Assembly (NCBI RefSeq): GCF_014859565.1
Contig: NZ_JACUUA010000053.1
Coordinates: 1 to 20,211, forward strand
Length of the DNA: 20,211 nucleotides
Direction of reading: 5' to 3'
Source: Marinospirillum sp.
GTDB lineage: Bacteria; Pseudomonadota; Gammaproteobacteria; Pseudomonadales; Halomonadaceae
In this document: positions 14,774-20,211 of the stretch, in pieces
Layout of the letters: the number at the start of each line of letters is the position of its first letter
How positions within the stretch are numbered: position 1 is the first letter of the stretch
Made by a program: the position numbers and the translations under genes
Notes under the pieces: generated by a model
Databases searched by the model: none
Told to the model about the DNA's origin: nothing
What the model saw: only the letters and a program-made list of their open reading frames with translations

Positions 14774-14787
14774 GGGCAACGTCGCCC
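14774..14787 (+). promoter_or_regulatory. ANTAR-type hexaloop hairpin (NasR target) before nasA operon
   Basis: The RNA reads GGGC-AACGTC-GCCC, a 4-bp GC stem with a six-base loop having A1 and G4. It can be extended by CTG/CAG below a one-base bulge. Its 3' arm (GCCC, 14784-14787) is also the first part of the terminator's 5' arm, so NasR binding would prevent the terminator from forming. It mirrors the GGAC-AACGGC-GTCC hairpin before nrtA. Confidence 0.8.
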
Positions 14788-14829
14788 GCAGCCACTGTGC
14801 AACACACAGTCGCTGCGGGCTTTTTTTTT
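14784..14829 (+). terminator. leader terminator (attenuator) before the nasA operon
   Basis: GCCCGCAGC (14784-14792) pairs with GCTGCGGGC (14812-14820), and inside it ACTGTG (14794-14799) pairs with CACAGT (14805-14810) around a CAACA loop. Nine T follow at 14821-14829. Its position between a sigma-54 promoter and the first gene, 19 bases before the ATG, makes it an attenuator and not a gene-end terminator. Confidence 0.95.
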
Positions 14830-14848
14830 GGCAACGCGGAGAAAACAG

Positions 14849-15790
14849 ATGAGCAGGTTTTTTTACCCTGTTGTGCTACTGCTGAACTGGCTGGGGTTGA
14901 GTCGGCGACTGCTGCCGATGCAAACAACCTTGCAGGATCTGCAGCAGGACTACCGCCAATCCCAGCGCCAGCAACAACTCCTGCAACAGAAGCTGGATGA
15001 AATTTCCCATGCCTCACAAGAGCTGGAGCAGAGTGCCATTCTGGTGACCCGTAATGCCGAGCAACAAAGTCAGTCCGCCAATACCACCGCTGCTGCCGTG
15101 GAAGAGCTGAACGTCAGCATTCTGCAGGTTGCAGAACTGGCCACTTCCTCCCGCGAGGCCAGTATTGAAGCAGGCAAGCGGGTTGAACAAAGCAGTCAGC
15201 AATTAACCCTGCTGATGGATCAGCTCAATCACATGGCCAGGGAAGCTCAGGCTGCCAATCAAAGGATGCAGGCATTACAGGACAGCTCACGCACCATCAG
15301 TGAAGTATCCACCGCCATAGGTCATCTGGCCGATCAAACCAATCTGCTGGCATTAAATGCCGCCATAGAAGCAGCCAGAGCCGGTGATGCAGGGCGTGGG
15401 TTTGCCGTGGTCGCTGATGAAGTACGCCAGCTGGCACAACACAGCTTAAATTCCTCCACCCGTATCAACCAGATTATTGCTGAAGTGCAGCAGCAGATTC
15501 AGTCCACGGGCAAACAGATGCAAGAGTTCAGCCAGCAAGCCAGTCGTAGTGTGGCGGACTCAGAACAGGTGCGCAGTGATCTGGATCGTGCCCTGCAACA
15601 AACCCGGATATTAACGGAGCAGGTGGTTCAGGTGGCTGTTAGCACCGGACAGCAGAGTGCTGCCGCAGCAGAAATTGCACAACTGGCTGATCAGGTACGG
15701 GAAGGTAATACCAGTAATTTGCAAGCAGCCGATCAGGCACGCACCGTGGCACACCATCTGGCACATCTGACCGCAGACAAGGATTCATGA
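14849..15790 (+). CDS. short membrane-anchored MCP signalling protein without sensor domain
   Basis: Start at 14849 ([17 protein letters not shown]) has CGGAG 8 bases upstream; an earlier in-frame ATG would lie upstream of the leader terminator and is rejected. The 313-residue product has one short hydrophobic N-terminal segment (about 5-17) followed by Arg-Arg, so the rest should be cytoplasmic. All remaining sequence is a Gln/Ala-rich coiled coil with the MCP tip [18 protein letters not shown] at about 162-180 and [12 protein letters not shown] after it. There is no Cache, PAS or HAMP domain and no C-terminal CheR pentapeptide. It should bind CheA/CheW but needs a separate sensor. Its stop overlaps the start of the NIT-domain gene (ATGA), the obvious partner. 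It is the first gene of the nasA operon and so lies under sigma-54 and NasR control. Confidence 0.92.
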   Translation: MSRFFYPVVLLLNWLGLSRRLLPMQTTLQDLQQDYRQSQRQQQLLQQKLDEISHASQELEQSAILVTRNAEQQSQSANTTAAAVEELNVSILQVAELATSSREASIEAGKRVEQSSQQLTLLMDQLNHMAREAQAANQRMQALQDSSRTISEVSTAIGHLADQTNLLALNAAIEAARAGDAGRGFAVVADEVRQLAQHSLNSSTRINQIIAEVQQQIQSTGKQMQEFSQQASRSVADSEQVRSDLDRALQQTRILTEQVVQVAVSTGQQSAAAAEIAQLADQVREGNTSNLQAADQARTVAHHLAHLTADKDS

Positions 15791-16629
15791 TGATGCATCC
15801 AGTGAGTTATGCATTGATTGTTCTGGCTGTATTTTTGCTGTTGCTGTTATTACAACATCGGCATCACAAGCAGCTAAAACAACAACGTCAGGATTATCTG
15901 GCACAGTTGCTGGTCTTGCGCCAGCTGATTGGTGGTTTTCAGCGGCACCGTGGCCTCAGTAATGGTGTGCTCTGTGGTGATGTCAGCCTGCGTGATCAGC
16001 TCAGCCACACCCGTCGCGAGCTGGATCAACTCCTTAACAAAGCTTTGTTGTTGCCCACCCGTCACTCAAACGGCTGGCAAGCTTTGGCTGATCACTGGTC
16101 ACGCTTAGGTCAGGGTCGTACGCTGGATGCCAAAAACAACCTGCAACAACACCACCTATTAATTCGTAACAGCATTTTTCTGTTTGAGGATCTGGCACTT
16201 GCAGCTGATCTGAGTAATAACCGCAAGGATTTGTACTGGTTACCGGTGATCTGGCGTGAAGTGCTGCAAACCGCTGAATGGGCTGGACAAGCCAGAGCAC
16301 TGGGAACTGGGATGGCTGCAACACGGCACAGCAGCCCGGAACAGCGGATTCGTATGAAGTTTTTGTATCACAAGATCCGTTTGTTATCCGAAATGGCTTT
16401 TAGTGATTTACAACCGGGATTCCCCAATCAGTCACCTCAGGCAGCCGGACTGCTCAACATCTGCCAGCAGCAGGTTCAGCAACTGCTGACCTGTATTAAT
16501 GATCAACTGCTACTCAACAGCCAGATCAACATTTCTGCCCCTGACTACTTTCGTCAGGCCAGTGAAACCATCGATGCCTTATTGGCACTGGTGGATATAA
16601 CCCTGCATGACTTGCAGCAGGAGAGCTAA
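15787..16629 (+). CDS. membrane-anchored NIT-domain (nitrate/nitrite sensing) protein
   Basis: Three ATG codons in a row start at 15787, inside the stop of the MCP gene; any of them may be used. The 280-residue protein has one membrane helix at about 7-24 ([15 protein letters not shown]) followed by [10 protein letters not shown], predicting a cytoplasmic C-terminal part. That part resembles the NIT domain of the nearby Nas[20 protein letters not shown] parallels NasR's LVHALQKERGLSNVFLASQG, and [18 protein letters not shown] parallels AGQERAWGARGF. No ANTAR, HAMP, MCP or enzyme domain follows. I infer that it senses nitrate or nitrite and passes the signal to the sensor-less MCP made from the same transcript. 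The family call is by eye and should be tested with a profile; an older NIT copy with another ligand is possible. Confidence 0.78.
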   Translation: MMMHPVSYALIVLAVFLLLLLLQHRHHKQLKQQRQDYLAQLLVLRQLIGGFQRHRGLSNGVLCGDVSLRDQLSHTRRELDQLLNKALLLPTRHSNGWQALADHWSRLGQGRTLDAKNNLQQHHLLIRNSIFLFEDLALAADLSNNRKDLYWLPVIWREVLQTAEWAGQARALGTGMAATRHSSPEQRIRMKFLYHKIRLLSEMAFSDLQPGFPNQSPQAAGLLNICQQQVQQLLTCINDQLLLNSQINISAPDYFRQASETIDALLALVDITLHDLQQES

Positions 16630-16632
16630 ACC

Positions 16633-19299
16633 ATGAACACCACTACTCCCACTTCAACATCCACTACCTGTACCACCTGCCCTTATTGCGGGGTGGGTTG
16701 TGGTATTCAGGCGCACACCAGCAACGGCCAGTTGTTGGCTGTTTCCGGAGATGCCAGCCACCCGTCCAATCTTGGTCGCCTTTGTATCAAAGGCAGCAGC
16801 CTGCCACAAACACTGGGGCACAAAGGGCGGGTGCTTTATCCCTCGGTGGATGGGCAACGCACCAGTTGGGATCAGGCATTACAAACGGCGGCGGATCGGT
16901 TGCAACAACTGATTGAACAACATGGACCCGGCTCAGTGGCTTTTTATCTTTCCGGCCAGCTGCTCACGGAAGACTATTATGTTGCCAACAAATTGATGAA
17001 AGGTTTTATTGGCAGTAGTCATGTTGATACCAACTCACGTCTTTGTATGGCCTCCACCGTGGTTGGGCATAAACGGGCATTTGGTACTGATGCAGTACCC
17101 GGTTGTTATGAAGATCTGGAACAGGCCGATCTGCTGATTCTGGTTGGCTCCAACGCAGCCTGGAACCACCCAGTGTTGTATCAACGCATACAGGCCGCCA
17201 AACTGGCACGCCCAAATGCCAAGCTGGTGGTGATTGATCCACGCCGTACCGCCTCTTGTGAGCTGGCCGACCTGCACCTGCCGTTACGACCCGGTACTGA
17301 TGCGTTATTATTTAATGCCCTACTGGTGCATCTGGCTGAACATCAGCAACTGGATCACGCTTTTGTCAGTGAACATACCGAAGGTTTAACTGCAGCACTG
17401 CTGAGTGCACTGGATGAAGCCAGCCATCTGCAGCAGGTGGCACAGGCCTGTGACCTACCCGAAGCTGACCTGCAGCTGTTTTTTGACTGGTTTACTGCCA
17501 CACCCAGAACCGTCACTCTTTTTTCTCAGGGTATCAATCAATCCAGCAGTGGCAGTGACAAGGTTAATGCCATCATCAATTGCCATCTGGCAACTGGACG
17601 CATTGGCAAACCCGGCAGTACGCCCTTCTCACTGACCGGACAACCCAATGCCATGGGTGGACGCGAAGTGGGTGGATTAGCCAATCAGCTGGCTGCTCAC
17701 ATGGATTTTGACAATCCGCAGGATGTGGATCGTGTTGCACGCTTCTGGCAAGCCAGCAATATCAGCCAGCAACCCGGATACAAAGCAGTCGAGCTGTTTC
17801 AGGCAATGGAGCGAGGTGAAATCAAAGCCGTCTGGATCATGGGCACCAATCCGCTGGTCAGCCTGCCGGATAGCTCTTTTGTGCACCGCGCACTGAGCCA
17901 GTGTGAGCTGGTGATGGTCTCCGAGGCAGTACAAAACACCGATACCCTGCAACTGGCTGATATTGTTTTTCCTGCCAGCAGCTGGGGCGAAAAAAATGGC
18001 ACCGTAACCAGCTCCGAGCGCCGTATATCACGCCAACGTGGATTTTTACCTCCACCGGGTGAAGCCCGTCATGACTGGGATATTATTTGTCAGCTGGCTC
18101 AGCGTCTGGGGTATCAACAGGCATTTCACTACCCACACCCTGCGGCTATCTTTCGTGAACACGCCGCCTTATCCGGTTTTGAGAACAACGGCAGTCGCTG
18201 TTTTGATATTAGTGCCCTCAGCCAGCTGAGTGATGAGGCTTATGATCAATTACAACCGGTGCAATGGCCGGTGCGTGTTTCCACACCCTTGGGTACACCC
18301 CGCCTGTTTGCTGATGGTCACTTTTTCACAGCCAGCAACAAAGCCCGTTTTGTTGCCATCACCGCCCGCCCACCGGAGCAGATTACCAACAAGGACTACC
18401 CTCTGCGCCTGAATACCGGACGTATCCGTGACCAGTGGCACACCATGACCCGCACTGGGCGCGCGCCGCACCTGCTGCTGCATCGTAGTGAGCCTTTTGT
18501 GGAAATTCATCCGGATGATGCTGCAAGTTTGCAACTCAAGGATCAGGGATTGGCACAACTGAGCAATCCACAGGGCAAGTATCTGGCGCGGGTACAGATC
18601 ACCACGGCACAACGACGCGGTGAAGTGTTTGTGCCGATGCACTGGAATCGTGCTTTCAGCCATCAAGGCCTGTGCAACAGCCTGATACAACAGGTGGTCG
18701 ACCCTGTTTCCGGTCAGCCTGAATCCAAACACGGTTGTGTGTCGATCCAGCCCCTCAACACACGCTGGCAGGCACTGTTGGTAACACGTCATGAATTAAG
18801 CAAACCACCCGGTGACTACTGGGTTCGTATCCCTTTGCAACACTGCACGGCTTATCGTCTGGCTGGACTGGAAGCCGTTGATAACTGGAGTGACTGGTGC
18901 CTGCAACATCTGCAACAAAAACCCCAGCTGCTGCTGCAACACCCAAGACAGCAGGAACTCCAGGCGGCGGTACTGCAGCAGGATGCACTCCAGTGGCTCT
19001 TGTGTGTCAGCCCCGATAAACCGCCTGCCGAGCTGGAAAAAATTGACCAGCAGTTTGGTCAGTCCAGTCTCACCACTGAACAGCGCCGCCGGTTGTTGCA
19101 GGTATCAGATAACACCGCTGGACAGCAGATCTGTTCTTGTTTTCAGATCAGTGATCGGCAGATACAACAAGCCATTCAGGATGGCTGTAACAGTGTTGAA
19201 GCGCTGGGTAAAAAACTCAGCTGTGGTACCAACTGTGGTTCCTGTATACCCGAAATCAAAGCTCTGCTGGAGCAGGAGGATTGTCATGCTGTTACTTGA
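16633..19299 (+). CDS. nasA: assimilatory nitrate reductase catalytic subunit NasA
   Basis: Start at 16633 is 3 bases after the NIT gene with GGAGAG 8 bases upstream. The 888-residue product is a cytoplasmic molybdoenzyme that reduces nitrate to nitrite. It has the N-terminal [4Fe-4S] motif C16-x2-C19-x3-C23 (CPYCGVGC) with fourth ligand C51, the molybdenum ligand Cys138 in NSRLCMAS, and the bis-MGD motifs GTNPLVSLPDS and TGRIRDQWHTMTRTGRAP. A C-terminal BFD-type [2Fe-2S] domain has C834-x-C836-x31-C868-x2-C871, as in Klebsiella NasA. No twin-arginine signal is present, consistent with an assimilatory enzyme. The window has no NasC/NasB-type flavoprotein donor, so its electron source is unknown here. 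It overlaps cobA by 14 bases. Confidence 0.97.
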   Translation: MNTTTPTSTSTTCTTCPYCGVGCGIQAHTSNGQLLAVSGDASHPSNLGRLCIKGSSLPQTLGHKGRVLYPSVDGQRTSWDQALQTAADRLQQLIEQHGPGSVAFYLSGQLLTEDYYVANKLMKGFIGSSHVDTNSRLCMASTVVGHKRAFGTDAVPGCYEDLEQADLLILVGSNAAWNHPVLYQRIQAAKLARPNAKLVVIDPRRTASCELADLHLPLRPGTDALLFNALLVHLAEHQQLDHAFVSEHTEGLTAALLSALDEASHLQQVAQACDLPEADLQLFFDWFTATPRTVTLFSQGINQSSSGSDKVNAIINCHLATGRIGKPGSTPFSLTGQPNAMGGREVGGLANQLAAHMDFDNPQDVDRVARFWQASNISQQPGYKAVELFQAMERGEIKAVWIMGTNPLVSLPDSSFVHRALSQCELVMVSEAVQNTDTLQLADIVFPASSWGEKNGTVTSSERRISRQRGFLPPPGEARHDWDIICQLAQRLGYQQAFHYPHPAAIFREHAALSGFENNGSRCFDISALSQLSDEAYDQLQPVQWPVRVSTPLGTPRLFADGHFFTASNKARFVAITARPPEQITNKDYPLRLNTGRIRDQWHTMTRTGRAPHLLLHRSEPFVEIHPDDAASLQLKDQGLAQLSNPQGKYLARVQITTAQRRGEVFVPMHWNRAFSHQGLCNSLIQQVVDPVSGQPESKHGCVSIQPLNTRWQALLVTRHELSKPPGDYWVRIPLQHCTAYRLAGLEAVDNWSDWCLQHLQQKPQLLLQHPRQQELQAAVLQQDALQWLLCVSPDKPPAELEKIDQQFGQSSLTTEQRRRLLQVSDNTAGQQICSCFQISDRQIQQAIQDGCNSVEALGKKLSCGTNCGSCIPEIKALLEQEDCHAVT

Positions 19300-20074
19300 C
19301 TGGCCAATCACAGAAAAACCTACAGGACAGGTGGCACTGGTGGGAGCCGGCCCCGGCGACCCGGAACTGATCACCCGCAAGGCATGGCGTTTGCTGGAGG
19401 CCGCAGATGTAGTGGTTTATGACGCACTGGTCAGTGATGAACTCATGGCTGAACTGGCAACCAACACCCGACGCATTTATGTGGGCAAACGCAAGGGACA
19501 ACACTCCATGCCGCAGCAGGCCATCTGCCAGTTGCTGGTTGATCTGGCTCGGCAGGGTTTGCAGGTGGTGCGATTAAAAGGAGGCGATCCACTGATATTT
19601 GGTCGTCTGACCGAAGAAATTACCGCGTTGGATCAGGCCGGTATCGGTTGGCAGATTATCCCCGGCATCACAGCCGCAGCCGGTTGTGCTGCACAGTGCG
19701 GTTTTTCATTAACCGAGCGCGGCAAGGCACCACGCCTGCGCCTGATTACTGCCCACTCCTGTGATGACCGACCCATCAACTGGGCCGATCTGGCACATCA
19801 GGATGAAACTCTGGTGTTTTACATGGGGCTGAGCATGGCCGCTACGATCAGTGCAAAATTGCAACACCACGGCTTGCCGGGTGACTGGCCAGTGTTACTG
19901 GTGGAACGAGGCACTCACCATAACCAGCGCCAGCTGCGTTGCACCCTGGCTGATATGCACACTCGGATTGTGAGTGAACAATTTAAATCACCCACACTGA
20001 TTTATGTCGGACAGGTGGTGGCTGAAGTGGCCTCCAGCCAGCAACAACAGATGCCTTTAAAACAGATCTGCTGA
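19286..20074 (+). CDS. cobA: uroporphyrinogen-III C-methyltransferase (SUMT)
   Basis: Start at 19286 has a strong AGGAGGA 5 bases upstream and overlaps the end of nasA, indicating coupling; an open frame reaching far upstream runs within nasA and is not used. The 262-residue product shows SUMT motifs in order: VALVGAGPGDPELIT, ADVVVYDALVS, VRLKGGDPLIFGR and IIPGITAAAGCAA. It uses two S-adenosylmethionine to turn uroporphyrinogen III into precorrin-2, the precursor of sirohaem. NirB needs sirohaem, which explains the location. It is the single-domain type, without the dehydrogenase/ferrochelatase part of CysG, so a separate enzyme must finish sirohaem. It could also be named NasF or NirE in other schemes. 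Confidence 0.93.
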   Translation: MLLLDWPITEKPTGQVALVGAGPGDPELITRKAWRLLEAADVVVYDALVSDELMAELATNTRRIYVGKRKGQHSMPQQAICQLLVDLARQGLQVVRLKGGDPLIFGRLTEEITALDQAGIGWQIIPGITAAAGCAAQCGFSLTERGKAPRLRLITAHSCDDRPINWADLAHQDETLVFYMGLSMAATISAKLQHHGLPGDWPVLLVERGTHHNQRQLRCTLADMHTRIVSEQFKSPTLIYVGQVVAEVASSQQQQMPLKQIC

Positions 20075-20083
20075 ATGCCAGCA

Positions 20084-20211
20084 TCAAACTGCCAAAGCCA
20101 ACTGCTCACCGGTTACAGGGATTTTGAGTGGTACAAGAGCAGGAGCTGTTGCCACGCCACTTTTCTGCTGCTCAATATCGTTCAACAAACGGATCAATGA
20201 ACGAGCCACGG
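20084..20211 (-). CDS. C-terminal end of an unidentified protein (partial)
   Basis: An open minus-strand frame enters from the right edge and stops at TGA (20086-20084), 9 bases from the convergent cobA stop. About 42 residues are visible, beginning VARSLIRLLNDIEQQ and ending LKIPVTGEQLALAV. The helix followed by a Pro-rich beta segment is like the end of LacI/GalR-type regulators, but this is only a resemblance and I do not assign a family. The other two minus-strand frames stop near the edge, which supports this one. No clear terminator separates it from cobA. Confidence 0.55.
   Translation of the reverse strand, partial: VARSLIRLLNDIEQQKSGVATAPALVPLKIPVTGEQLALAV

Noticed and set aside
14693..14848. 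Extended N-terminus of the short MCP
   Set aside because: The frame would start before the sigma-54 promoter and run through the attenuator; the peptide is not MCP-like, and 14849 has a good ribosome site.
18250..18792. 180-codon open frame on the minus strand
   Set aside because: It is fully antisense to conserved nasA coding sequence, and its product shows no recognisable motif.
18812..19285. Long N-terminal extension of cobA
   Set aside because: It runs in a second frame inside nasA; the ATG at 19286 has an AGGAGGA site and gives the normal SUMT length and N-terminus.
1..20211. Mobile element, CRISPR array or phage gene
   Set aside because: No transposase or integrase motifs, no regularly spaced direct repeats and no tRNA-like insertion site were seen on either strand.

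Overview
This window looks like a chromosomal segment of a motile, Gram-negative gammaproteobacterium. Marine Oceanospirillales-like relatives are my best guess, but the lineage is an inference. The reasons are the Klebsiella-type NasR (NIT-ANTAR) control of nitrate assimilation, the sigma-54 promoters, the NirBD/NasA enzyme set and several chemoreceptors. I see no insertion sequences, phage genes, tRNA or rRNA genes, or CRISPR array.

Layout. Positions 2-382 hold the 3' end of a GGDEF-domain gene. An orphan small acidic protein (450-731) follows, with its own terminator. A plus-strand operon (912-4899) encodes a large NHL-type beta-propeller protein, an 83-residue protein and a membrane chemoreceptor with a periplasmic Cache domain. 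A convergent hairpin closes this part. The minus-strand nitrate uptake and nitrite reduction operon (13072 down to 4929) reads nrtA-nrtB-nrtD-nirB-nirD, then a 658-residue Cache-type sensor-like protein with no visible output domain. Upstream of it, also on the minus strand, is nasR (14610-13351). Divergent from nasR, a plus-strand operon (14849-20074) encodes a short membrane-anchored MCP signalling protein, a membrane-anchored NIT-domain protein, assimilatory nitrate reductase NasA and the sirohaem precursor enzyme CobA (SUMT). A convergent gene of unknown function enters from the right edge.

How it works together. NrtABD imports nitrate, NasA reduces it to nitrite, and NirBD reduces nitrite to ammonium using sirohaem whose synthesis begins with CobA. 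Both operons have a sigma-54 -24/-12 promoter followed by a roughly 115-125 nt leader that contains a strong intrinsic terminator with a nine-T tract. In each leader a 4-bp hairpin with an AACGNC hexaloop (A1 and G4, as expected for ANTAR targets) uses bases that the terminator also needs. This is the signature of NasR antitermination, repeated at two operons in one locus.

The most unusual feature is the built-in signalling. The nasA operon begins with what looks like a chemoreceptor split into two proteins (MCP signalling domain plus NIT nitrate/nitrite-sensing domain, start/stop overlapped), and the nirBD operon ends with an output-less Cache-like protein. I infer a nitrate taxis or signalling module that is made only when nitrogen is limiting and nitrate is present.
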